Under the pieces are notes generated by a model. That model saw only the letters and a list, made by a program, of their open reading frames with translations. It did not search any database and was not told the origin of the DNA. A stretch of 44,626 nucleotides of DNA from the NCBI GenBank assembly GCA_937927525.1, contig CALBDR010000180.1:1-44626 (forward strand). The letters run 5' to 3'. Each line of letters begins with the position of its first letter. The stretch's first letter is position 1. Source of the stretch: an uncultured Candidatus Melainabacteria bacterium (GTDB lineage: Bacteria > Cyanobacteriota > Vampirovibrionia > LMEP-6097). Below, in pieces: positions 8,480 to 16,369 of this stretch. A program made the position numbers and the translations under genes.

Positions 8480-9766
8480 TTACTCTCCAGCAACGCCACC
8501 AAGCTCAGCTATTTGATTAGTTACAGTAATCATTTCAGCCATAGCTTCTGATAGAAGCAACTGGGTAACTGTATTTGGCGCTCCTGTTAAAATTGCAGAG
8601 TCACCATCTTCATGGTCATAAAGTCTTGATGTTAAGTGACCAACTTCTGTTACCAGACTATTAAATTCTGCTTGAAGGGCACCTAGCTGACTATCATCAT
8701 CTACTTGAGCTAAGCTATTATATATTCCTCCGTCCACGTCTGAGTCAGCATTTTCAGAGTAACCTATTTCGTTACCCTCTTCATCATAATTCATGTATAG
8801 CATTCCACCTGGTGGTACCTCGCTTTCATCAAGGGCATTTTCATCTAAATTATCTCTAAAGTTTTGTCCTTCGGTTGTAAAAGCAACTGATTGATCAGTA
8901 TTCATAAATGCCGTACCAATATCATTGGTGACTTGTATTTTCAATCTATTTTCATCTGCCGTGTAAGCTTCAACCATTATGGTTCCGTCTTCAAATTTTA
9001 CCGAACTATAATTTGTCTGCTCTTCACCAATTTTTTGCGATTCTGTAGTCCAAAGACCAGTGTCAGCATCTTCTCTGTCAATACCTTTAAAGGCTTTATC
9101 GTCATAGATTAAAGCAAACTCTCTTTCTTTTTCACCATCTGCATTATCGTAAAAATCTGTTGCGTGCTGCATTACAACACCTCTTTCAGTTTTATTTAAT
9201 TCCGAATAGTCTAACTTAGTAGTTGATTCATCTTCTCTGTAGATACCAAGTTCAGCGTGTTTATCCTCTTCATCATACTTACTGAAAATTAAAATTTCTT
9301 GATCTCCATTACTATATGATGTAAACATGAAGCCAGACTCTTCATCAAGTTCTTCTGATACAATTTCAAAATCATCCATGTTGACATCATCCCCGAATTC
9401 ATATTTGAAAGCAGCATCAGTTAAATACCCCATAACTTCATCTTCACCTGAAAGAGCAGCTACTTCTTGGTTCATAGTAGCTAATAAGGCTTGATCATTT
9501 GCAATGCTTTCTTGTGAGAATAATGTAGTACTAAAATCAACATCTTTAGTATCTGGACCATCTTCGATAGTTAAAATAGCTGTGCCATCTTGTATATCTT
9601 CTGTTAGTGTTGCTGTTAAATCCTCTATATTTGTAAAACTAGTTTCAGTATCTTCGGTAGTGGCATTGCTTGTGGTAGTTGAACCTGCTTGATTAGCTCC
9701 GTTAGTTTGATTTTGACCCTGTATTCTTGGATTATCTGGGTTACTATTAATACTTGTTGTTGACAT
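8480..9766 (-). CDS. Acidic protein of unknown function, paralog B
   Basis: A 428-residue acidic protein, paralogous to the next gene downstream over almost its whole length. It has a Ser/Thr/Asn-rich N-terminus of about 45 residues, no signal peptide, a conserved core with 'EELDEESGFMF', 'FSKYDEEDKHAELGIYR', 'ERGVVMQH' and 'FALIYDDKAFKG', and a helical C-terminus ending 'ITVTNQIAELGGVAGE'. The conserved core is rich in Asp and Glu, as in many secreted or calcium-dependent proteins, but no EF-hand loop is evident. An AGGAG ribosome-binding site lies about 7 bases before the ATG. It is divergent from the next small acidic gene, with a TTAAC-type promoter facing each way. I do not recognise a family. 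Confidence 0.85.
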   Translation of the reverse strand: MSTTSINSNPDNPRIQGQNQTNGANQAGSTTTSNATTEDTETSFTNIEDLTATLTEDIQDGTAILTIEDGPDTKDVDFSTTLFSQESIANDQALLATMNQEVAALSGEDEVMGYLTDAAFKYEFGDDVNMDDFEIVSEELDEESGFMFTSYSNGDQEILIFSKYDEEDKHAELGIYREDESTTKLDYSELNKTERGVVMQHATDFYDNADGEKEREFALIYDDKAFKGIDREDADTGLWTTESQKIGEEQTNYSSVKFEDGTIMVEAYTADENRLKIQVTNDIGTAFMNTDQSVAFTTEGQNFRDNLDENALDESEVPPGGMLYMNYDEEGNEIGYSENADSDVDGGIYNSLAQVDDDSQLGALQAEFNSLVTEVGHLTSRLYDHEDGDSAILTGAPNTVTQLLLSEAMAEMITVTNQIAELGGVAGE

Positions 9767-9787
9767 TAGACACTCCTATACTCTCAT

Positions 9788-9819
9788 AGCATACATAAGA
9801 AAAATTAAGCTTGAGTTAA
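9788..9819 (-). promoter_or_regulatory. TTAAC-repeat promoter element (site 3)
   Basis: Minus strand: TTAACT (9819-9814), 5 nt, TTAATT (9808-9803), 9 nt, TATGCT (9793-9788) as -10. It is about 21 nt from the ATG of paralog B, with an AGGAG in between. This is one of the clearest members of the set. Confidence 0.6.
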
Positions 9820-9844
9820 GAGGCTGTGAAAATAAATTTCTTTT

Positions 9845-9877
9845 TTAAACGAGCACTTAATATGAATTTTGTATGTA
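9845..9877 (+). promoter_or_regulatory. TTAAC-repeat promoter element (site 4, 12-bp variant)
   Basis: TTAAAC (9845-9850), then TTAATA (9857-9862), then 9 nt, then TATGTA (9872-9877). The repeat period is 12 rather than 11 bp, but the distance from the second repeat to the -10 is unchanged. It faces the 9903 gene and is back-to-back with site 3. Confidence 0.4.
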
Positions 9878-9902
9878 ATTAAGTAAGTGTGGGGTGAGTG
9901 GA

Positions 9903-10370
9903 ATGACATTGGATGCCAATAATGTCTTTAATTATATAGATAAAACTAATAAAGATATTGATAACCGAAACAGTGACGTATCAGCAAATGATTCTCTACA
10001 TCTTGAAAATACTTGGAATGATGATACTGGTCATTCTAGGCTTAAGGCTCAAGAAGTAAACGAAAAAATAAGTATACTTACTGCTGAAATGAGTTTCTTT
10101 GAGTCAAATACTAATGCACTTGAATTTGAACTTACTGATGTAACTGATAATTTTAACCTTGATATCGGAATACTTAGTGAAGATACCACTAAGGCTCATG
10201 ATAGTAATGAAGAAGAGGATATAATTGGAGTTTCATTACCAGCTTTATCTAACAAGGATGAAGTAAGCTCAGAGGTTCAAAGAATTAATACTAGTATTGA
10301 ATATAATAACTCAATGTTCCTTGTTATCGCAGCTGAGTTAGGTTTTGCAAAAGCTGAAAGTCTAACTTGA
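9903..10370 (+). CDS. Small acidic helical protein of unknown function
   Basis: About 155 residues, acidic, mostly helical, with no signal peptide. I chose the ATG at 9903, preceded by GGGGTGAG; an upstream in-frame GTG at 9894 overlaps that ribosome-binding site. The N-terminal 40 residues are polar and probably disordered, and residues about 50-90 look like a coiled coil ('VNEKISILTAEMSFFESNTNALEFEL'). The last helix, with 'RINTSIEYNNSMFLVIAAELG', is similar in pattern to the last helix of the next gene's product. It is followed 75 bases later by the EF-hand gene, which has its own promoter element. Function unknown; the context suggests it belongs with the acidic/EF-hand group. Confidence 0.7.
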   Translation: MTLDANNVFNYIDKTNKDIDNRNSDVSANDSLHLENTWNDDTGHSRLKAQEVNEKISILTAEMSFFESNTNALEFELTDVTDNFNLDIGILSEDTTKAHDSNEEEDIIGVSLPALSNKDEVSSEVQRINTSIEYNNSMFLVIAAELGFAKAESLT

Positions 10371-10391
10371 TTTATCGCAAACAGATAAGCT

Positions 10392-10423
10392 TTAACCAAG
10401 CCTTAACGTTTATCTTGTAAACT
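10392..10423 (+). promoter_or_regulatory. TTAAC-repeat promoter element (site 5)
   Basis: TTAACC (10392-10397), 5 nt, TTAACG (10403-10408), 9 nt, TAAACT (10418-10423) as -10. It is followed by AGGAG at 10432-10436, nine bases before the TTG start. Confidence 0.6.
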
Positions 10424-10445
10424 AGCAAATAAGGAGACAGGTATA

Positions 10446-12737
10446 TTGGTAGTTAACAATAATTTAGACAATTATAATTTACCTTGGAGAAATAATAATA
10501 ATTCTCAGGTTACATATGGAAATCCAGATTATAGTGATTATGTAATGGATAGGCTTGATAATCTCCAAAATGAAAGCATCGTCTCGACATCTAATAGTTA
10601 TTATAGTGATTATGTAATGGATAGGCTTGATAATCTCCAAAATGAAAGCATCGTCTCGACATCTAATAGTTCAGGCTCAGTTTTTAATATAGTTGCGAAT
10701 TTAGACGATTCATATGGTACTGATTTAGACACTGATACTCAAAATCAAATTATCGAGACTCAGGAACAGGATTTTGTAAATAAGTTTAATGATGGTTCAT
10801 TTAATGAATATGACTCTAGAGCTTTATTGCTTGCAAGTAAATATATTGATGCTCAATTTGAAGATGGTGATCAGCGCTTAGATTCACTAAATTCTTCAGT
10901 AAGTTCACTCGGTATAGATGAAATGAGTTTAGAAAACTATGAGGAGTTAATGTCTCAGACAGCTGAAGTTTTAGATTTATTAGATGGTGGTGATAATGAG
11001 TTATCATCTCAGTTTAAAAATGATAAAGAAGAAGTTACAGGTAATAGAACAACTAACGCTTTTAACTACGATACTGATGCACTTGATACTGTTACTAATA
11101 TAGCGGACATGTTAGAGACAGTAGATGCTGCTAACAGTGAGGTTTTCTTAGTAGGTTCTTATGCAAGGGGTCTAGCTGATAATGGGAGCACTCTTACATT
11201 ACAAAAAATGCTACAAGACTTCTCTGGCATTGAATCTGGTCATACTGGTGGTGGCTTATCTAACCATCGTTTCCATAACGCTGATAAGAGTAATGATGAA
11301 GCTATTCAAAATTTAATGGCGAATTTATCAGAAGAAGATAAAGATTTAGAATTTAAAAATGGTGAGTTATATATTATTTCAGGAACTGGTGATATATTAG
11401 GCATAGCTTCTACAGAGCAAGTTTATGATGTTTTTACTAAAAATAGCTCTACTCAAAATGATGATTTCCAAGTAATGGATTCAGTTACCAGTAATATAAG
11501 TTTATTTAATATGAAGCCGAGTCTAAGGGAAGAATTTACTGGAGGAACAGTTAGTTTAGGTGATAAGGAATATAATGTCTCACACACTATTATTAGACAG
11601 GGTACTCCTTTAATTTTAGATTTAGATGGCGATGGTATTGATACTACTTCAGTGGAAGATGGAGTAGATTTTGATTTAAATGGTGATGCTGAAGTTGATA
11701 AAACTGCATGGACAGATAAACAAGATTCTTTTGATGATGCTTTTCTTGTCTGGGATAGAAATGGTGACGGTGAAATCAATTCGGGTAAAGAATTGTTTGG
11801 TGATCAGCACGGTGCAGAAGATGGTTTTGATGAGCTTGCAAAATTAGACTCTAATAATGATGGTGTTATAAATGCTGATGATAAAATCGATATGGACGGT
11901 GATGGTGTTGATGACAGCGTTATGGAGACTTTAGAGCTTTGGTCTGATATGGACGGTGACGGTGAAGTCGATGAAGGTGAGATGAGAAGTCTTGCTGAAA
12001 TGGGTGTTACATCTTTAGACGCTACTCATACTGGAGAAAAAGGTGATAAGTTAGACGAACATGGTAATGATATCAGTATGGTAGGTGGTTTTACTCGTGA
12101 AGTAGATGGTGAAGAAGTAGAAGGGACTATGACTGATGTTCTTTTTCAGATGGAGGATGCTGATACCACTATTAAGTCTATGGATGAATTAGAAATGATG
12201 TTAATGAGTACTACTGATGAGTATTTAGAAATTAAAGATAACCATAATAAATTCCTAGAAGATAAAGCTAATTCTCAAAGCAATTCTGGAACAGGGTCTT
12301 CTGCTTCTTCTGGAAGTGGTTCTGGGCAGGCAGAGGCTTCTGCTTCTTCTGGAAGTGGTTCAGATAACACTGGGGCTTCTGAGGATACTGAAACAGCTTC
12401 AGAAAAAATAAAAGATGAATATTTACAAAGTAAGTTTTCAAGCCTTCAAGGAGAGAAGATTGTTCTTCAAAGCGAATTAGGTGGCTTAGAAACTCAAGCT
12501 TCTATTCCTACGGCTAATGCTAGTGCTGAAATAACAGTCGAATCTAACATTGTTAGTTCTGAATCGAATGGCGAAGCTGGTGATCGAACTACTAATGCTA
12601 TTACTAGTCAGCCTTCAAGTAATTCAGATGGCGAGAATATCAAAGCATCTATAGATGCACAAATAAATGACTTGCAAGGTAGAATTTCATCAATCGATAC
12701 TGAAATGTCTTTAGTTAGAGCTGAAATGGGTAATTAA
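10446..12737 (+). CDS. EF-hand / hemolysin-type calcium-binding protein
   Basis: A 763-residue acidic protein starting at TTG, supported by a well-placed AGGAG. Residues about 28-75 contain a perfect tandem duplication of 24 residues. Residues about 390-560 match the domain seen near the end of many hemolysin/RTX-type exported proteins: 'TPLILDLDGDGI', 'FDLNGDAEVDKTAW', 'FLVWDRNGDGEINSGKELFGD', 'LDSNNDGVINADD', 'WSDMDGDGEVDEGEM', 'LAEMGVTSLD'. These include several DxDxDG calcium loops. A Ser/Gly linker (about 615-655) and a coiled-coil end ('IKDEYLQSKFSSLQGEKIVL', '...DTEMSLVRAEMGN') follow. No signal peptide or nonapeptide RTX array is seen. It is probably exported by a signal-independent route and binds Ca2+ (inference). 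Its stop abuts that of clpC. Confidence 0.85.
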   Translation: MVVNNNLDNYNLPWRNNNNSQVTYGNPDYSDYVMDRLDNLQNESIVSTSNSYYSDYVMDRLDNLQNESIVSTSNSSGSVFNIVANLDDSYGTDLDTDTQNQIIETQEQDFVNKFNDGSFNEYDSRALLLASKYIDAQFEDGDQRLDSLNSSVSSLGIDEMSLENYEELMSQTAEVLDLLDGGDNELSSQFKNDKEEVTGNRTTNAFNYDTDALDTVTNIADMLETVDAANSEVFLVGSYARGLADNGSTLTLQKMLQDFSGIESGHTGGGLSNHRFHNADKSNDEAIQNLMANLSEEDKDLEFKNGELYIISGTGDILGIASTEQVYDVFTKNSSTQNDDFQVMDSVTSNISLFNMKPSLREEFTGGTVSLGDKEYNVSHTIIRQGTPLILDLDGDGIDTTSVEDGVDFDLNGDAEVDKTAWTDKQDSFDDAFLVWDRNGDGEINSGKELFGDQHGAEDGFDELAKLDSNNDGVINADDKIDMDGDGVDDSVMETLELWSDMDGDGEVDEGEMRSLAEMGVTSLDATHTGEKGDKLDEHGNDISMVGGFTREVDGEEVEGTMTDVLFQMEDADTTIKSMDELEMMLMSTTDEYLEIKDNHNKFLEDKANSQSNSGTGSSASSGSGSGQAEASASSGSGSDNTGASEDTETASEKIKDEYLQSKFSSLQGEKIVLQSELGGLETQASIPTANASAEITVESNIVSSESNGEAGDRTTNAITSQPSSNSDGENIKASIDAQINDLQGRISSIDTEMSLVRAEMGN
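10528..10671 (+). repeat. Exact 72-bp tandem duplication inside the EF-hand gene
   Basis: Bases 10528-10599 and 10600-10671 are identical. The unit is 24 codons, so the frame is kept; each copy encodes 'YSDYVMDRLDNLQNESIVST' plus SNS and one more residue. The identity extends through third codon positions, so the event is recent or the array is kept homogeneous. Confidence 0.95.
12298..12361 (+). repeat. 25-bp direct repeat encoding a Ser/Gly linker
   Basis: Bases 12298-12322 and 12337-12361 are identical and 39 bp (13 codons) apart, giving two copies of 'SASSGSGS' in the linker before the C-terminal coiled coil. This is a likely site of slippage length change. Confidence 0.85.
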
Positions 12738-15467
12738 TTAAGCAGTTTTACTACCAACTGGCTCACTGCCACCGCTACCACCTGGATTAGATGAACCTGT
12801 GCCTATACCTAGAGCTTTTTTCTTTTTCTTAAGTGTTGACTTTTTAAGTTCTTCTTGTTTTTCTGGAGGTAATTTACCTACAACTCTGAATTTAATCTCT
12901 GCTTTAATAAGAGACTGCCTTTTATCTGCGTCTCTCATTTCTTCAGTAACATCTTCTTCATTCTCGTAAACTTTATCTTTAGGGAACTCAGCATCAAATT
13001 CGATATAAGCTTCTACCTCATCACCATCTGTTAGATCTTCATTAATTAATGAGTCTGACAATGGATCTTCAAGTAATTTCTGAATAGAACGCTTCATTGG
13101 TCTTGCACCATAAGTACGGTTATAACCTTCTACAGATACTTTATCTTTAACTTCATCAGTAAGAACAATGGTCATACCTTTTTCTTTTAGTCTATTTTCA
13201 AGATCTTTCTTCATGATATCGACGATTTGTCTCATGTCTGCTCTAGTTAGATGTTTGAAGATTACTATATCATCAAGCCTGTTTAAGAACTCAGGTCTGA
13301 AAGCACGTTTCATCTCTTCCATAACTGCATCTTTCATACGCTTATATTTAGCTTCTTCCTCTTCCTCTTTGTTTCCAGAGGTAAAGAAACCCATACCACC
13401 ATCGTTACTCATACGCTGAGCACCGACATTCGATGTCATGATGATAATAGTATTCTTAAAGCTAACCTTTCTACCTTTGCTATCTGTTAAATGACCATCA
13501 TCTAACATCTGTAACATGATGTTGAATACATCTGGGTGAGCTTTCTCAATCTCATCGAAAAGCACAACACTATACGGTTTACGTCTAACAGCTTCAGTTA
13601 ACTGACCACCGTCACCATAACCTACATAACCTGGAGGCGATCCAATAAGTTTACTTACCGTGTGTTTCTCCATGTACTCAGACATGTCAACTCTAATTAA
13701 ATTTTCTGAGCTACCGAAATAGTAATCAGCTAGTACTTTTGCGAGTTCTGTTTTACCAACACCTGTAGGACCACAGAATACAAATGAACCAATCGGTCTT
13801 TCTGGATTCTTAAGACCAGCTCTAGCTCTTCTTATAGCCTTAGATACAGCAGTTACTGCTGAATCTTGTCCAACAATCTTACCATGAAGAGTATCTTCCA
13901 TATGCTTAAGTTTGTCATTCTCGCCAGCTTTAAGGTCTCCTACTGGAATACCAGTCCAACTTGCAACAATCTCTGCAATTTCTTCCTCACCTACAGTAGG
14001 TTTGTTTTTTTCTTGTTCTTTTTTCCACTCTTCTTGAAGAGATCTGATTTGTTCACGGATATTATTTTCTTGATCTCTTAACTGCGAAGCTTTTTCAAAT
14101 TCTTGTTGACGGATAGCCTCTTCTTTCTGACGAGAAATAGTGTTTAACTCATCTTCTAACTGCTTCGCTTCTGGTGGTAAACCACTAGCTTTCAGTCTGA
14201 CACGGGAACTAGCCTCGTCAATTAAGTCAATAGCCTTATCTGGTAAGAATCTATCAAAGATATATCTATCGGATAATCTTGCAGCTGATTCGATAGCTTC
14301 ATCTTTAATAATTAAATGATGATGCTCTTCATACTTCTGTCTAAGACCTCTAATGATTTGAATAGTTTCTTCAACTGATGGAGAATCGATAACTACAGGC
14401 TGGAATCTTCTTTCTAGAGCAGCATCTCTTTCAATATGCTTTCTATACTCTTCAAGAGTCGTAGTACCGATACACTGTAATTCACCTCTAGCTAAAGCTG
14501 GCTTTAAGATATTTGCTGCATCAATAGCACCTTCAGCTGCACCAGCACCGATTAAAGTATGAAGTTCATCGATAACCAGCATCATGTTGCCCGCTGCACG
14601 GATTTCATCCATGATTTTTTTAAGCCTTTCTTCAAATTCACCACGATACTTCGTACCAGCAACTAAAAGACCTAAGTCTAAAACTATTAATTTCTTACCT
14701 ACTAAAATTTCAGGAACATCATTAGACACGATTTTTTGAGCTAAGCCTTCAGCCACAGCTGTTTTACCAACACCAGGCTCACCGATTAAAACAGGATTGT
14801 TTTTAGTTCTTCTACCTAAGATTTGAATAACTCTTTCGATTTCTTCGCTTCTTCCGATAACAGGATCTAATCTCCCTTCAGCAGCTGCCAAGGTAAGATC
14901 AGTACCAAATTCGTCTAAAGTAGGAGTTCTTGTTCTTGAGTTTTGGTTGCTGCTCTTATTAGAACCCACGCCTAATAGTGAATTATTAGCACCATTAGCA
15001 GCTGAACCAGCAGAAGAGCTAGAACTTGAGCCAGATTCACCTAGTAATCTAATGATATGTTGGCGAACTTTTGCTAAATCTACACCTAAATTATCAAGAA
15101 CTCTAGCTGCAACACCTTCACCTTCTCTAATGAGACCTAAAAGTAAATGTTCAGTTCCTATATAGTTATGACCAAACTGTCTAGCTTCATCCCAGCTAAG
15201 TTCTAAAACCCATTTCGCTCTCGGAGTGAATGGAATTTCCACTGCTACGAAGCCTGAACCTCTACCGATAATCTTCTCCACTTCGATTCTAGCGTCTTTT
15301 AAGTTAACGCCCATAGATTTAAGTGTTTTAGCGGCAACTCCAGTGCCTTCACCAATTAATCCAAGTAAAATTTGTTCTGTCCCGACAAAATTATGACCCA
15401 GCCTTCTAGCTTCTTCCTGGGCTAACATAATTACCTTGATCGCTTTCTCTGTAAATCTTTCAAACAT
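12738..15467 (-). CDS. clpC: ATP-dependent Clp protease ATP-binding subunit ClpC
   Basis: A Hsp100 unfoldase that feeds substrates to ClpP in the cytosol. Order of parts in 909 residues: double Clp N-domain (1-145, 'GHNFVGTEQILLGLI' and 'GHNYIGTEHLLLGLI'), a Ser/Asn-rich linker (145-180), AAA-1 with Walker A 'GEPGVGKT' (229-236), a UVR motif in the middle domain ('RQQEFEKASQLRDQE'), and AAA-2 with 'GPTGVGKT' (about 566-573) and 'IGSPPGYVGY'. The UVR motif and N-domain pair mark ClpC rather than ClpA or ClpB. The C-terminus has a Lys run and a Gly/Ser tail longer than usual. A TATAAT promoter lies about 65 bases upstream. There is no Shine-Dalgarno before the ATG. Confidence 0.97.
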   Translation of the reverse strand: MFERFTEKAIKVIMLAQEEARRLGHNFVGTEQILLGLIGEGTGVAAKTLKSMGVNLKDARIEVEKIIGRGSGFVAVEIPFTPRAKWVLELSWDEARQFGHNYIGTEHLLLGLIREGEGVAARVLDNLGVDLAKVRQHIIRLLGESGSSSSSSAGSAANGANNSLLGVGSNKSSNQNSRTRTPTLDEFGTDLTLAAAEGRLDPVIGRSEEIERVIQILGRRTKNNPVLIGEPGVGKTAVAEGLAQKIVSNDVPEILVGKKLIVLDLGLLVAGTKYRGEFEERLKKIMDEIRAAGNMMLVIDELHTLIGAGAAEGAIDAANILKPALARGELQCIGTTTLEEYRKHIERDAALERRFQPVVIDSPSVEETIQIIRGLRQKYEEHHHLIIKDEAIESAARLSDRYIFDRFLPDKAIDLIDEASSRVRLKASGLPPEAKQLEDELNTISRQKEEAIRQQEFEKASQLRDQENNIREQIRSLQEEWKKEQEKNKPTVGEEEIAEIVASWTGIPVGDLKAGENDKLKHMEDTLHGKIVGQDSAVTAVSKAIRRARAGLKNPERPIGSFVFCGPTGVGKTELAKVLADYYFGSSENLIRVDMSEYMEKHTVSKLIGSPPGYVGYGDGGQLTEAVRRKPYSVVLFDEIEKAHPDVFNIMLQMLDDGHLTDSKGRKVSFKNTIIIMTSNVGAQRMSNDGGMGFFTSGNKEEEEEAKYKRMKDAVMEEMKRAFRPEFLNRLDDIVIFKHLTRADMRQIVDIMKKDLENRLKEKGMTIVLTDEVKDKVSVEGYNRTYGARPMKRSIQKLLEDPLSDSLINEDLTDGDEVEAYIEFDAEFPKDKVYENEEDVTEEMRDADKRQSLIKAEIKFRVVGKLPPEKQEELKKSTLKKKKKALGIGTGSSNPGGSGGSEPVGSKTA

Positions 15468-15532
15468 AAATATTTATTCGTTTTAATTGTATTGTACCAC
15501 TGATTTTTGTAACAGTATCTTAAAACAGCGTG

Positions 15533-15562
15533 ATTATAAATAAATTTAGTATTAAGAGTTAA
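15533..15562 (-). promoter_or_regulatory. clpC promoter, sigma-70 type
   Basis: Minus strand: TTAACT (15562-15557) as -35, 18 bp, then a perfect TATAAT (15538-15533). The expected start of transcription is near 15526, giving a leader of about 60 nt before clpC. There is one TTAAC only, with no second repeat at 11 bp, so it is distinct from the TTAAC-repeat class. Confidence 0.6.
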
Positions 15563-15597
15563 ATTATATGTGTGAATTTATATTAATTTAAATCGTG

Positions 15598-15632
15598 AAT
15601 ACGGAATAAGCTATAGTAGCTTATTCCGTATT
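15598..15632 (-). terminator. Perfect 16-bp hairpin after the LuxR-type gene
   Basis: Arms 15598-15613 and 15617-15632 are perfectly complementary with a 3-base loop, 33 bases after the regulator's stop. No U-tract follows in either direction, as with the hemD hairpin, so it may end or stabilise the transcript. Confidence 0.6.
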
Positions 15633-15664
15633 CTGTATGTTTCGGAGTCGTTTGGAGGTGAAAA

Positions 15665-16369
15665 TTATACGTTGGTTGTAACTTTCATTAGTCCTTCAAG
15701 GTCATGCTTAAGAGCATAAAGAACCGCTTGAGTTCTATCATTAACTTGAAGTTTGGTAAATACGTTGTTTATGTGAGTTTTAACTGTAGACTCAGAGATG
15801 AATAAAGCTTTAGCTACAGCTTTATAGTTATAACCATCACATAAATACTTAAGAACTTCAGCTTCTCTTTCAGTTAATAACTCAAGGTTTGCGTAGTTAG
15901 TTTCATTAGATGAAAGAACTGACTTGTTCATGCTGATAGCAGTCTTGATAGTTTGGTTAAGAACGAAGTCTATGAATAATTGACTAGCTTCAGCAGCTTC
16001 AATAGCAAATGACATAGTTCTTTCAGCTCTTTCGCTCAATAACCATCCGTTGATGTTCTTAGCTAAGTAGATGTCGAACATGTTTTCTTCTTCAACACCC
16101 TTAGAAATGAAGATTACTCTAGTTTCTGGTGAGCTAGTAGCGATAGCGTTTAATAAATCTGCTACTGACCTTTCGCCAGGTAATTCGCTAGACATAACGA
16201 TGATATTTGGTCTGTTAAAATTTACATGAGAGATTAAAGCTTCTTGATAATCTACTCTCTCTATTTTGTTGAAACCAGCCATGTTAAGTTCTTTAGTAAT
16301 TTGAACTGTAGACTGTACTGGGCTTAGTGCAATAACTGCTTCTCTGCTTGGGCTTTGGTGTTTAATCAT
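15665..16369 (-). CDS. LuxR/NarL-type regulator with a degenerate receiver domain
   Basis: A 234-residue DNA-binding protein. Residues 163-222 are a classic LuxR-type helix-turn-helix ('LTEREAEVLKYLCDGYNYKA', 'ISESTVKTHINNVFTKLQV'). Residues 10-130 fit a receiver fold, but the phosphorylated Asp is replaced by Ser60 ('IIVMSSELPG' where 'LLDLNMPG' is usual). The N-terminal acidic pair is missing ('VIALSP'), and the lysine near 'GWLLSER' is also absent. It is therefore unlikely to be controlled by Asp phosphorylation. A good AAGGAG site lies before the ATG. It is followed by a strong hairpin and then clpC. Targets are unknown. Confidence 0.9.
   Translation of the reverse strand: MIKHQSPSREAVIALSPVQSTVQITKELNMAGFNKIERVDYQEALISHVNFNRPNIIVMSSELPGERSVADLLNAIATSSPETRVIFISKGVEEENMFDIYLAKNINGWLLSERAERTMSFAIEAAEASQLFIDFVLNQTIKTAISMNKSVLSSNETNYANLELLTEREAEVLKYLCDGYNYKAVAKALFISESTVKTHINNVFTKLQVNDRTQAVLYALKHDLEGLMKVTTNV

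Noticed and set aside
12738..15467. Antisense frames (13168, 13866, 14947)
   Set aside because: They lie wholly inside clpC and their sequence is what antisense of conserved AAA+ codons gives.
15533..15562. clpC upstream TTAACTCTTAATA as another TTAAC-repeat site
   Set aside because: The two TTAA strings are 7 bp apart, not 11, and a normal -35/-10 reading with TATAAT explains the site.
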